Part shown: in pieces, positions 1 to 6,891 of the stretch
How positions within the stretch are numbered: the first letter of the stretch is position 1
How the letters are laid out: every line of letters starts with the position of its first letter
Assembly: GCA_025350745.1 (NCBI GenBank)
Contig: JANXXG010000357.1
Location: 1-9,810, forward strand
Source: Chloroflexota bacterium
GTDB lineage: Bacteria; Chloroflexota; Limnocylindria; P2-11E
Reading direction: 5' to 3'
Length of the DNA stretch: 9,810 nt
The notes under the pieces: generated by a model
The model's database searches: none
Seen by the model: the letters and a program-made list of their open reading frames with translations, nothing else
What the model was told of the DNA's origin: nothing
Translations under genes and position numbers: made by a program

Positions 1-1
1 A

Positions 2-82
2 TCAACGGACGGCCTGCGCATGCTGTCACTCGGAAACGTCATGGAAGGCGGCAGAGTCAAGCTAATCATCGACGAACGATAG
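2..82 (+). CDS. Possible 3' end of an unrecognised plus-strand gene (partial)
   Basis: An open frame enters from the left edge and ends at a TAG at 80-82, giving 26 residues that include the stretches DGLRMLSLGNVMEGG and KLIIDER. Its composition looks like ordinary protein: hydrophobic residues alternate with charged ones, and it lacks the Arg/Ala/Pro excess of the antisense frames elsewhere here. It would converge on the truncated cpaF, 53 nt away. I do not recognise the family. The reading is weak because only 26 codons are visible and another plus-strand frame is also open here. The GC content of 1-60 (35/60 by hand) is well below that of the Tad operon, so this may be foreign or rearranged DNA. 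Confidence 0.3.
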   Translation, partial: STDGLRMLSLGNVMEGGRVKLIIDER

Positions 83-135
83 TCTCGGCCGCCAAAGGGA
101 CTGACGGCTTAAGGCATCCACTCACCGAATCCTGC

Positions 136-450
136 TCAGGACGAGCGTTCACAAGAGTGCATTTCCCCATACCCCCCATCGCGCTCGATCCACACGCCAC
201 GAGTCCCGTTGACCATCACTTCACTGACCCGCTCGTCGCGGAGCAGCGGAGCGATCGCGCCGAGACCGAAGAATCGATCCTCGAAATACCGCTCGAGCGA
301 CCGTTGCTCTGCCGTCGAGAGCGCGATGCGCAAAGCGGCGGCGGCCTCGCGGATCTGGCTGCCGAGCTGCTCGATCCCCGGCCGGCCCAGAGGCGCCTCG
401 CGAAGTCGGAGCACGAGCGCTTCTTCGAGGCGATCCCGCACGGTGATCAC
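136..450 (-). pseudogene. cpaF: CpaF/TadA secretion ATPase, N-terminal fragment
   Basis: CpaF (TadA) is the hexameric cytoplasmic ATPase that powers Tad/Flp pilus assembly. Full-length members are about 400-500 residues; this frame has only 104. The family's N-terminal part is clear: a helical region (about 4-60), then GLGAIAPLL (62-70) and RVSEVMVNGTRGVWIERDGG (74-93), which matches the usual 'GLGPLEPLL...V(T/S)EIMVNG...V..ERDG' block. Homology then stops: residues 94-104 do not fit the family, and a TGA follows at 136-138. The expected DARLPDGSRV region, Walker A, Asp box and Walker B are absent from all three minus frames down to base 1, so a single frameshift does not explain it. The GTG start at 450 overlaps the cpaE stop by 4 nt (GTGA), the same coupling seen through the operon, so the start is intact and the 3' part is missing. 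A dead gene, an insertion or rearrangement scar, or a chimeric assembly are all possible. Confidence 0.75.
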
Positions 451-1364
451 GACGCGTCGATCGCGAGCAGCTCCGCGAGCTCGTCGTATGCCCGACCGAG
501 CGCGCCGCCGGTGGGGCCACGCTGCTCAAGAGCGTCGCCGATCGCGCGTTCGTCGCGGGGCAGAACACGGAACGCCCCGTCGATGGCCGCCTGCGAACCG
601 ATGAGCCACGCGGACTCGGGCAGGGCCGCCGCCCCGAGGGCGGCGCTCGATGCGGCATCCGCATACGACAACACCAGGACCCGATCGCTCCGCGCGGCGC
701 AGGCCTGGGCCCGATGATCGGCGAGCGGAGGCGCATCGACGACCACGAGATCGGCCAGCGTGCGCGCGACGCTGATGGTCGCGATGAGCGCTTCCAGCGA
801 GGGAACGGCCGGCGCTCCGCCAATGAGGGTCAGCCGGGGCGCGACGGGCGTCGCGACGAGCTCGAGGTGCTCGGCGCGCAGCTCCGCGGCGAGGACCTCC
901 AGCTCGGACCATGGCCGAGCGTCGACCCCCAGCCACCAGGCGAGCGCGCCGGTGCCGGTCGCATCAAGAGCGAGGACGCTGCCGAACGCGGCGAGCCGTC
1001 GGGCCAAGTTGGCCGCGCAGAGCGTGCGACCGACGCCCCCGCGCGCCGCAGTGAGCGTCACGACGCGCGTCCGTTCACGAGCCGGGTTCGGGACGAGCTC
1101 GACGATGAGTGGACCAATGGTCGCAGGGTCCGCCGATGCGGTCAGCCGGCTCGTGGTGGCACCGAGCGCGGCAAAGCAGGCGGCCTGCTCCGGCCTGGCG
1201 ATCAGGATCCGCGGTACCGCCGGCGGGTACGACGCGGCCTGCTCCGCAGCGCCTGGATATCGCAGGTCCGCCAACACGACGCGCGGCGCGGACGACTCCT
1301 CGAGTCCCAAGGCAACGCACGACGAACGAAGCTCATCGCCACCACAGATAGCGACTCGGATCAT
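447..1364 (-). CDS. cpaE: CpaE/TadZ-like pilus-localisation ATPase (MinD/ParA fold)
   Basis: A 305-residue protein with the two-part CpaE/TadZ layout. Residues 1-90 form a receiver-like domain without the full phosphorylation set (an Asp at 33 in VLADLR). Residues 100-300 form a MinD/ParA-type ATPase domain. The nucleotide-binding loop is ARGGVGRT (107-114), where the family consensus is KGGVGKT, so both signature lysines are arginine. DATGTG (134-139) corresponds to the region after strand 2, and LVVVDAPP (206-213) to Walker B. CpaE/TadZ proteins place the Tad machine at the cell pole, and degenerate Walker motifs are known in this family. The ATG start at 1364 overlaps the upstream stop by 4 nt (ATGA), and the stop overlaps the cpaF GTG by 4 nt. 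Family assignment is firm. Whether it binds or hydrolyses ATP is uncertain. Confidence 0.82.
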   Translation of the reverse strand: MIRVAICGGDELRSSCVALGLEESSAPRVVLADLRYPGAAEQAASYPPAVPRILIARPEQAACFAALGATTSRLTASADPATIGPLIVELVPNPARERTRVVTLTAARGGVGRTLCAANLARRLAAFGSVLALDATGTGALAWWLGVDARPWSELEVLAAELRAEHLELVATPVAPRLTLIGGAPAVPSLEALIATISVARTLADLVVVDAPPLADHRAQACAARSDRVLVLSYADAASSAALGAAALPESAWLIGSQAAIDGAFRVLPRDERAIGDALEQRGPTGGALGRAYDELAELLAIDAS

Positions 1365-1783
1365 CGCGTCGAGCGCAGCAGGGGGATGAGCAGCTGCCCG
1401 CTCGCGCGAGCGATTCCCAGCGCCGTCGCGTCGTCCGCCCCGGTCCCAAAGACCACCGCCCGATCGTCTGCGGCCACGACGACCAGGTCGAACGCGACGG
1501 CCGTCGCGCTCGCTCGATCACCCGGACGAAGGGCCAGGACATCGACGCGGTCGCCGGGCCGTAAGCCGGCGATCGGCGCCGCGAACCAACTGACCGGCAC
1601 GGAGATGGCCCAGCTGTTCGGTGCGAGGGCCCCGGCCAACGTCGCCGCGGGCGCGCCGACTGCCGGCGCCGGAGCCCGGATGGCGATGGCCGCGGAGAGG
1701 ATGATGAGGAACGCGCCGCCCGCGCCGAGCATCGCCCGGCGCGGAGGCCTCCGGCGCGCGGCGGCGGTCAGGGTCGGCAGCAT
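1361..1783 (-). CDS. cpaB: CpaB/RcpC-like SAF-domain protein of the Tad system
   Basis: A 140-residue protein with a basic N-terminus (ARRRPPRR, 9-16), one membrane segment at about 18-36 (GAGGAFLIILSAAIAI), an Ala/Pro linker, and a SAF-like domain. The typical CpaB motif LRPGDRVDVLA occurs at 74-84. CpaB/RcpC proteins are thought to sit in the periplasm or cell wall and interact with pilus or secretin components. This one is shorter than usual (about 230-280 residues) and appears to lack the C-terminal RcpC extension. I chose the ATG at 1783. It overlaps the TadG-like gene by 16 nt and leaves little before the membrane segment; longer readings of the frame would lie inside the neighbouring gene. 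The stop TGA overlaps the cpaE ATG. Confidence 0.7.
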   Translation of the reverse strand: MLPTLTAAARRRPPRRAMLGAGGAFLIILSAAIAIRAPAPAVGAPAATLAGALAPNSWAISVPVSWFAAPIAGLRPGDRVDVLALRPGDRASATAVAFDLVVVAADDRAVVFGTGADDATALGIARASGQLLIPLLRSTR

Positions 1784-2202
1784 CGGCTGTCGATCGACGC
1801 GCGCTGCCGGTGCCCGCCGAGCGCGAGGTCGATCTCGATCGCTCGGCTCGCAACTGAGATGGACAGATCCGTGATCGCTCCGCCCGCATTTGCGATGGCG
1901 AGCGCGTCCGCCGCCGCGCGGACGCGGGCCACCACGAGGCCATCGGCCACGAACGCGTCGAGCTCTGCACGGCTCGGGAGCCGTCGCGCGCCGCTGGTCT
2001 CCTCGTGCAGCGAGGCGAGGAACCCGAGCTGCGCGTCGGCCAGCGCCGCCCCCGCCGCTTCGACGGCCGCCTCCCCCGCGCGCCGCTCGCGGGCATCGGA
2101 GAGGATCCGGTCTTGCGCGCCGCGCAGGCCGACGATCGTCGCGGCGGCGATCCCGAGCGCGAGCACGGCCAGCACGAGTGCTTGCCCGTCGTCGCGCCTC
2201 AT
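1768..2202 (-). CDS. TadG-like/Flp-assembly N-terminal-type membrane protein
   Basis: A 144-residue protein that opens with MRRDDGQALVLAVLALG, the form typical of TadE/TadG-type minor pilins: a short basic leader, G-Q-A, then one hydrophobic helix at about 8-28. The rest is an Ala-rich helical region (about 30-65) and a mixed segment ending in a Cys-Cys pair (SRCCRP). It is much shorter than classical TadG (over 400 residues), so it may be a minor pseudopilin processed or anchored through its N-terminal helix. I chose the ATG at 2202 because it forms an ATGA overlap with the tadE stop; a GTG three codons upstream (2211) is possible. Class assignment comes from the N-terminus and position, and the C-terminal part is not recognised. 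Confidence 0.65.
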   Translation of the reverse strand: MRRDDGQALVLAVLALGIAAATIVGLRGAQDRILSDARERRAGEAAVEAAGAALADAQLGFLASLHEETSGARRLPSRAELDAFVADGLVVARVRAAADALAIANAGGAITDLSISVASRAIEIDLALGGHRQRASIDSRCCRP

Positions 2203-2582
2203 GGCGTCCACTCCATGGACCGGGCGGCCTCGCCGCGCACGATGAGCGGACCGACGAACGCGAACGGTGCCGCGACCGAATACCGGAGATGTACGAAGAC
2301 GAGCGTGCCGCGCGGGTCGGAGCCACGCTGCTCCGCCGGCGGATCGATCGAGACCTGGATCGCTCCGATCCGAAGCGGCGCAGCGGCCGCTGCGATGCTG
2401 GCCCGGCCGAGCTGATCGTCATTCGTCAGCGCGACGGTCCGCGCGCCCTCGGCGGCAGCATGCGTGAGCGCGAGTCGCGCGACGCCGAGCTCCGAGAGCT
2501 CGCTGATCGCGAGCGCGAGGATCAGCAGTACCGGAAGCACGAGCGCGAACTCGACAAGAGCCTGGCCGCGTTCACCGCTCAC
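2199..2582 (-). CDS. tadE: TadE-like minor pseudopilin
   Basis: A 127-residue protein with the TadE signature at its N-terminus: SGERGQALVEFALVLPVLL (2-20), including the G-Q-A-L-V-E-F block with the conserved Glu11, followed by a membrane helix (about 8-28) and an Ala-rich helical neck (AALTHAAAEGART-like region around 36-50). TadE proteins are minor pseudopilins of the Tad/Flp pilus, cleaved by a prepilin peptidase; no such peptidase gene is visible here. The GTG start at 2582 overlaps the hydrolase stop by 4 nt (GTGA), which places the hydrolase in the same transcript. A longer reading of the frame would run back through the hydrolase gene as Arg/Pro-rich shadow sequence, so I reject it. 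Confidence 0.83.
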   Translation of the reverse strand: MSGERGQALVEFALVLPVLLILALAISELSELGVARLALTHAAAEGARTVALTNDDQLGRASIAAAAAPLRIGAIQVSIDPPAEQRGSDPRGTLVFVHLRYSVAAPFAFVGPLIVRGEAARSMEWTP

Positions 2583-3640
2583 TTGCGGCGGACCGCGCGC
2601 AGCTGTTGGAGCGCGAGGGGCCGGGTGACGACGCGGAGGTACGGCGCGCAGTACAGGACCACGCAGATCCCGGCACCGATCAACAACGTGACGAGTTCGA
2701 TCGCGAAGGCAACCCCGCCGGCCAGGCCGGACTGACGCTCCGCAGCCGACCGCACCTCGACGCCGCGAATGTCGGCCGGGACGGCTCGGGCCTCGATCGT
2801 GGATGTGATGAGCCGGAGCGCCTCTGGGTCCCGGATGATGGCGCCGTGGCCGTCCGCGATGTCCCGAAGACCTGACGGGATCAACACCCGGGAATCCACT
2901 CCGGGATCCTTGGCGTCGTGTGCCGTCACGGTCCAATCCGTCGACATGCGCAGATCCAGGCGCGTCACCCCGGCCGGCGGCGGCAGGGGTCGGGTGCGAG
3001 CCAGCCCTTTGGCGGCATCGCTGCCCGGGTCGAGCTTCGGTGAGAAGGCCGCGCGGACCTCAAGGGACCGGTCTCCTGCGAGCGCGAGGGCCGACTCGGA
3101 GGCAGCCAGGGTCGCCGATCCGTTATGCGGCGCGGCGAGCGCGATGTACGTCGCGACCCCGTCGCGCGCCGAGAGCCCCGCCGCTAAGGCGCGATCCGCG
3201 ACGGCCCCGCCCATCGAGTGCGCGATGACATGCACCGCCGGGTGCGTCGCGCCGATCGTGCGGACCTCGTCGCGAAGGTTGCGCGCGTTGACGTCGAGAT
3301 CACCGAGCGCGTCGTAGGGAAATGCCGGGTCGGCGCCGAACCGGTAGATCTGGTATCGCGGATCGTCCCATAGCTTCGCGATCAGGGCATCGAATGTGGG
3401 GTCCTGGGGAAAGCTGTTGATCCCCGACACGAGGATGATCGCTTCCTTGGCGCTGGGCACCGGCAGGCGGAGCGGCGCGAGCTCGGGAGCCTCCAACGGC
3501 CGAAGCACCGTCCGGGTCGGACGGTCCGCACGCGGCGGGCGCGGCGGACCATCGTCCCCGGCGGCCAGGAGCGCCCCCGGTCCAAGGACCGCGACGGCGA
3601 AGACCGAGATCGCGCACAGCGCCCGAAGCGATTGCAGCAC
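2579..3640 (-). CDS. Secreted or membrane-anchored alpha/beta hydrolase (lipase/esterase-like)
   Basis: A 353-residue protein. Residues 1-27 look like a signal sequence (SLRALCAISVFAVAVLGPGALLAA), followed by a Pro-rich stretch (31-62). The alpha/beta hydrolase core starts at EAIILVSGINSFP (66-78; VSG is the oxyanion-hole strand end). The nucleophile elbow is VIAHSMGGA (138-146) with Ser142, in the AHSMG form also found in Bacillus lipase A. Asp235 (in STDWTVTA) and His265 (in DGHGAII) are the likely remaining catalytic residues. A hydrophobic helix at about 308-333 near the C-terminus, followed by Arg/Lys, predicts a membrane anchor, with the catalytic domain outside. The GTG start at 3640 has no clear ribosome site; it was chosen because it gives a complete signal peptide. 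The stop overlaps tadE by 4 nt, so the gene is translationally coupled to the Tad genes. Substrate unknown. Confidence 0.75.
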   Translation of the reverse strand: MLQSLRALCAISVFAVAVLGPGALLAAGDDGPPRPPRADRPTRTVLRPLEAPELAPLRLPVPSAKEAIILVSGINSFPQDPTFDALIAKLWDDPRYQIYRFGADPAFPYDALGDLDVNARNLRDEVRTIGATHPAVHVIAHSMGGAVADRALAAGLSARDGVATYIALAAPHNGSATLAASESALALAGDRSLEVRAAFSPKLDPGSDAAKGLARTRPLPPPAGVTRLDLRMSTDWTVTAHDAKDPGVDSRVLIPSGLRDIADGHGAIIRDPEALRLITSTIEARAVPADIRGVEVRSAAERQSGLAGGVAFAIELVTLLIGAGICVVLYCAPYLRVVTRPLALQQLRAVRRK

Positions 3641-3671
3641 GACGCGATGACACGCCGGCGGGGATCAGGAC

Positions 3672-3705
3672 AAAATAGGCCGGAAGACCGGTACGCGGGT
3701 ACTGG
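3672..3705 (-). other. gatD-hydrolase intergenic spacer with weak hairpins and a possible -10
   Basis: The 65-nt gap (3641-3705) between gatD and the hydrolase is the only real break between the murT-gatD operon and the Tad operon. Just after the gatD stop there are small inverted repeats (3688-3705, GTAC-N4-GTAC with flanking pairs; and CCGG-N4-CCGG overlapping it). In minus-strand order these are followed by CCTATTTTG. That could act as a weak terminator, or TATTTT (3672-3677) could be a -10 box for the Tad operon, but no matching -35 box is present. Readthrough from gatD is equally possible. Confidence 0.25.
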
Positions 3706-4437
3706 TCAGGTGCGGGTCTTCGCGACCTCCGCGGCCTGCGCCCGCGCGGCGTCCTCATCGGTGTCGTCCAGCGGCGCAAGATCGACGGCGCCGTGTCGCC
3801 GGGCGAGGCCCCAGCTGATGAGCTGATCCGCGAGCCACGGGTTCTTCGGGAGCGCGGATCCGTGGAGGTAGCAGCCGATCAGCCTCCCCTGCACCGCGCC
3901 TTCGGTCTTGTCCGTGCCGTTGTTGCCGTGTCCGGCGATCACGCGACCAAGCGGCTTCGCGAGCGGGCCAAGGTAGGTGTATCCAGAATGGTTCTCGAAC
4001 CCGATGAGCATCTTCCCGTCATCGGTCTCGCAGAGCAGGTTACCCACGAAGCGGACCTTGCCCGCCCGCGTCGTGACGTCCAGGACGCCGAGGCCGGGGA
4101 TCGGCTCGCCGGTATCGGGCACGTACTCCTTGCCCAGCAGCTGGTACCCGCCGCAGACCGAGAAGACCGCGGCGCCCCCGGCGATCGAGCGCCGGAGCGC
4201 ATCGCCGTTCGGCCCCGCGAGGTCCGCGCCGACGAGGTCCTGCCCCTGATCCTGGCCGCCCCCGAAGAAGTACACATCGGCCCAGTCCGGATCGAACCGC
4301 GCCTCGCCTGCGGTGAAGGTACGCGTCTCGACATCGATACCGCGCCACGCGGCCCGTTGGCTGAGCGCAATGACGTTCCCGCGATCGCCGTAGATCGACA
4401 TCAGATCGGGGTACAGGTGGCCGATCCGCAGGTCCAC
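3706..4437 (-). CDS. gatD: GatD, glutamine amidotransferase subunit of lipid II isoglutaminyl synthase
   Basis: GatD supplies ammonia from glutamine to MurT, which amidates the D-Glu of lipid II to D-isoglutamine. The 243 residues equal the length of the Staphylococcus aureus protein. It is a class I (triad) glutaminase of the CobB/CobQ type. The N-terminus, IGHLYPDLMSIYGDRGN (5-21), is characteristic. The nucleophile lies in VFSVCGGYQLLG (91-102), with Cys95. Arg129 in KVRFVGN matches the glutamine-binding Arg, and His192 in GCYLHG is the catalytic His. GFENHSGYT (146-154) is a further family block. The GTG start at 4437 shares one base with the upstream TAG (TAGTG), so translation is probably coupled to the acetyltransferase gene; a longer frame inside that gene is not protein-like. 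The C-terminal 20 residues are acidic and Ala-rich. A CobB/CobQ-type enzyme is the alternative, but the neighbouring MurT settles the call. Confidence 0.93.
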   Translation of the reverse strand: MDLRIGHLYPDLMSIYGDRGNVIALSQRAAWRGIDVETRTFTAGEARFDPDWADVYFFGGGQDQGQDLVGADLAGPNGDALRRSIAGGAAVFSVCGGYQLLGKEYVPDTGEPIPGLGVLDVTTRAGKVRFVGNLLCETDDGKMLIGFENHSGYTYLGPLAKPLGRVIAGHGNNGTDKTEGAVQGRLIGCYLHGSALPKNPWLADQLISWGLARRHGAVDLAPLDDTDEDAARAQAAEVAKTRT

Positions 4438-5480
4438 TACCGGGACGCGTCGGCCAGGTTCGCGGTCTCGGCCTGCCAGAACGTCTCGGACCAGGCCGGC
4501 CGGAAGCCGAGCTCGGTGTTGATGCGGAGCATCGCCTCGTTCACCTTCGCGTTGCCGGTCCGGATGAAACGAGCCTTCGGCCAGTCGCGCAGCAGCCGCT
4601 CGAGCATCTCGGCCTTGAGCCACATGCCGAGGGCGTGACCGCGATGCGCGGGGGCGACGGCGGTTCCCTGCTGCGAGACGATCTCGGGCCGGGTCGGGGT
4701 GACATTGAGCTCGGTAAAGCCGATGCCCTCGGCGGTCGCCTCGTGTATGGCGATCGCGGTCCAGGTCTCGCTGCCGGCCTTTGTCATGAACGCGTTGCGC
4801 TCGCGCACACGCGCGACGTCATACCGCTCGTTCTCGAACGCGAGGTCGCCCTTCGGCATGTCGTTGATCGCTTCGTACGCCCGCGCGACCTGGGTCAGCA
4901 TCGCATCGTCCGCGGTGGCCCAGTCGATCCAGACCAGCCGGTACCCGGCCGCCTTCGCCTTCGACGCGCTGATCGCGGCATGGACGGCCGCGCGGTCGAC
5001 GGTCCGCACATCGAGCTGGTTGGTGTGCATCTCGAGACCGGGGGCCGCGCCCACGGCGCTCGCGAATGCGGCGCCCGCCGGCACCCGGTCGCTCGTCTGC
5101 GCTGCGAGCACGGTCCGGCCTTCGCGCGCTGCGCGCTCCGTGACCACATGCAAGAGCTGCCGACCGACGCCGCGGCGTCGCGCCTCGGGCTTCACGACGA
5201 CACCCGCGAAGCCCATCGTGAGGTTCTCGCGATCCGAGACTTGGAGGATCGCGCCGCCGACGAGCGCGGTGGCTGTGTCTCGCGCGGCCCACATCAGGAA
5301 CCGGCCGTCCGGTCGGACGGTCGTGAGGCGCTGGATGTACGTCGCGACGGGCAGCAGGGGGTCCTCGGGCACGCGCTCCCGGTCGTAGCCCTGGAGGAGC
5401 GCGATCGCGTCGTCGAGCGGCGAGCCGTTGATGCTCTGGATGTCCTGGAGGGGAAGCTCCCGGATCTCAAGATCTTTCAT
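4437..5480 (-). CDS. Two-domain GNAT-family N-acetyltransferase
   Basis: A 347-residue protein with two GNAT folds in tandem. The N-terminal domain has the acetyl-CoA-binding motif A at [18 protein letters not shown] (93-110), with the R-R-x-G-x-G/A loop. The C-terminal domain has a second motif A at [20 protein letters not shown] (272-291), followed by the typical tail [20 protein letters not shown] (307-326), where the Asn and 'LGF' positions are conserved. Both domains keep the phosphate-binding loop, so either could be active. The substrate cannot be read from sequence. The ATG at 5480 lies 3 nt after the murT stop, with a GGGAGG ribosome site just upstream, and the gene runs into gatD with a 1-nt overlap. 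It is therefore in one operon with the peptidoglycan-amidating enzyme. A role in cell-wall precursor or antibiotic acetylation is inference from position only. No membrane segment is seen. Confidence 0.85.
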   Translation of the reverse strand: MKDLEIRELPLQDIQSINGSPLDDAIALLQGYDRERVPEDPLLPVATYIQRLTTVRPDGRFLMWAARDTATALVGGAILQVSDRENLTMGFAGVVVKPEARRRGVGRQLLHVVTERAAREGRTVLAAQTSDRVPAGAAFASAVGAAPGLEMHTNQLDVRTVDRAAVHAAISASKAKAAGYRLVWIDWATADDAMLTQVARAYEAINDMPKGDLAFENERYDVARVRERNAFMTKAGSETWTAIAIHEATAEGIGFTELNVTPTRPEIVSQQGTAVAPAHRGHALGMWLKAEMLERLLRDWPKARFIRTGNAKVNEAMLRINTELGFRPAWSETFWQAETANLADASR

Positions 5481-5483
5481 CGG

Positions 5484-6881
5484 CTAATCCTCCCAGAACT
5501 GACCGACGTATCCCAGCCGCGCGAGGGCGTCGCGGAGCGAAAGCATCGCGGTATACGTTGCGATGACCACGAGCTCCTCGCCGGGCGGCGTCGCGTCGAT
5601 GGCCGCGCGGATCGCCGGCGCCCAGCCATCGACCACCGTGACCCGGTCCCTCGGAACGCCGGCGTACTTGAGGCGGAGCGCGAGGTCACGTCCGCGCAAC
5701 CCGGTGATGGTCGCGTGCTCGATGCGCGGCGCCAGCGCTTCGAAGTCAGCGTCCCAGATCCAGGACACGTCACGCGAGTCCGCGTCGCGATCGTTCAAGG
5801 CCCCGAGGATGCGTGGCCGCCGCCCCGTCTCAAGCAGCGCCCCGATCGCGGCGTTGAAGCCCGCAGGATTCTTCACCAGGAGCAGCCGCAGTCGACGGCC
5901 CTCGGCTTCGACGATCTCGAGACGCCCGAACGCGGGCTTGAATGCCTTCAGCGCGCGGGCCGCGGTGGACAATGAGATGTCGAGCACCCGGGCCGCGGCG
6001 AGCGCGGCGAGCGCGTTGTATGCGTTGTACAGACCGGGTAGCGGCACGACGAGATCGTCGATCGCGCCCGTGACCGCTCCGGCGAGTCGGACCTCCGTGG
6101 CGTTCGCGCCGAGCCGCACGGCCGCGGCGGCGACGTCCCGGGGTGGCCGCTCGAGCCCGCAATGGTCGCAGCGCCAATCGCCGACGTGCGCAAGGATCAC
6201 GCGCGTGTAGCGCAGCGGCGCCTTGCAGCGGGGGCAGCGGGTCGCGTCGCTGATCGCCTGAGCGACCGTGCCGCCGACCGCTGGATCATCGACGCCGAAG
6301 AACAGCACCGGGCCTCGGTGCGACTGGCCCAGATAGGCGACGATCGGATCGTCCGCGTTGAGGACGAGGGTGGTCGAGTCGGGGAGACCGGCGATCGCCT
6401 GGGCGATGCGTTTTGCAAGGGCGTCGATCTCGAAGTACCGGTCGAGCTGGTCGCGAAAGAGATTCGTGACGACGAGCACCCGCGGCACCAGGCGCGTCAG
6501 GACGCGTGGCACCGACGCTTCGTCGATCTCGAACACGCCGACATTGCCACGGAGCTCGCCGCCCCACGTCGAATCCGCAAGGAGCGCGGCCGCGATGCCT
6601 CGGTCCAGGTTCGACCCAGATCGGTTATGGACCGGCGCCCATCCGGCGGCGCGCACGATGTCGCTGAGCATCCGCGCCGTCGTGGTCTTGCCGTTCGTGC
6701 CCGACACGCACACGGTCCCGTGGGTCATCGTCGCGCTGAGCGACGCGATCGCGTTGGGCGCGAGGTTCAATGCCACGATGCCCGGCAGCGCCGTCGCTCC
6801 GCGGCCGAGGCGTTGGAGGGCGATGCGGGTCGCCTTGCCGGCGGCGACCGCGGCGATCGTGCGGAGAGAACGCGGGGTCAC
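5484..6881 (-). CDS. murT: MurT, Mur-ligase subunit of lipid II isoglutaminyl synthase
   Basis: MurT is the ATP-dependent ligase half of the MurT/GatD complex, which amidates the alpha-carboxyl of D-Glu in lipid II at the inner face of the membrane. The 465-residue protein has the Mur ligase ATP loop CVSGTNGKTTTARML (58-72), a central domain containing VFEIDEAS (117-124) and VVTNLFRDQLDR (137-148), and the zinc-ribbon-like insert specific to MurT: CPRC (216-219) and CDHC (238-241). The C-terminal DUF1727 domain has LLVKNPAGFN (334-343) and LNDRDADSRDVSWIWDADFE (362-381); an Asp in this last block is the conserved catalytic residue. The GTG start at 6881 lies 10 nt after the merR stop; a longer frame would overlap merR with Arg/Ser-rich shadow sequence. 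No strong ribosome site is seen, so coupling to merR is likely. Family call is firm. Confidence 0.93.
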   Translation of the reverse strand: MTPRSLRTIAAVAAGKATRIALQRLGRGATALPGIVALNLAPNAIASLSATMTHGTVCVSGTNGKTTTARMLSDIVRAAGWAPVHNRSGSNLDRGIAAALLADSTWGGELRGNVGVFEIDEASVPRVLTRLVPRVLVVTNLFRDQLDRYFEIDALAKRIAQAIAGLPDSTTLVLNADDPIVAYLGQSHRGPVLFFGVDDPAVGGTVAQAISDATRCPRCKAPLRYTRVILAHVGDWRCDHCGLERPPRDVAAAAVRLGANATEVRLAGAVTGAIDDLVVPLPGLYNAYNALAALAAARVLDISLSTAARALKAFKPAFGRLEIVEAEGRRLRLLLVKNPAGFNAAIGALLETGRRPRILGALNDRDADSRDVSWIWDADFEALAPRIEHATITGLRGRDLALRLKYAGVPRDRVTVVDGWAPAIRAAIDATPPGEELVVIATYTAMLSLRDALARLGYVGQFWED

Positions 6882-6891
6882 GCCGAGAACG

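Noticed and set aside
2..82. Resemblance of the plus-strand tail to the C-terminal part of HPr- or STAS-like proteins
   Set aside because: Only a loose Gly/Leu/Val spacing match over about 25 residues; too short to name a family.
130..141. Inverted repeat TCCTG-ct-CAGGA at the cpaF stop as a mobile-element end
   Set aside because: Five base pairs only, with no second copy, target duplication or transposase seen in the window.
136..160. A simple frameshift as the cause of the short cpaF
   Set aside because: I translated all three minus frames from 180 down to 1 and none resumes CpaF-like sequence such as the DARLPDGSRV region.
714..1874. A 386-codon plus-strand open frame over cpaE and cpaB
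   Set aside because: Shadow of two overlapping Tad genes with clear motifs; low-complexity Arg/Ala content.
4635..5975. A 446-codon plus-strand open frame across the acetyltransferase and murT
   Set aside because: It crosses two well-supported genes, shows no recognisable domain, and is Arg/Asp/Gly-rich as antisense frames usually are.
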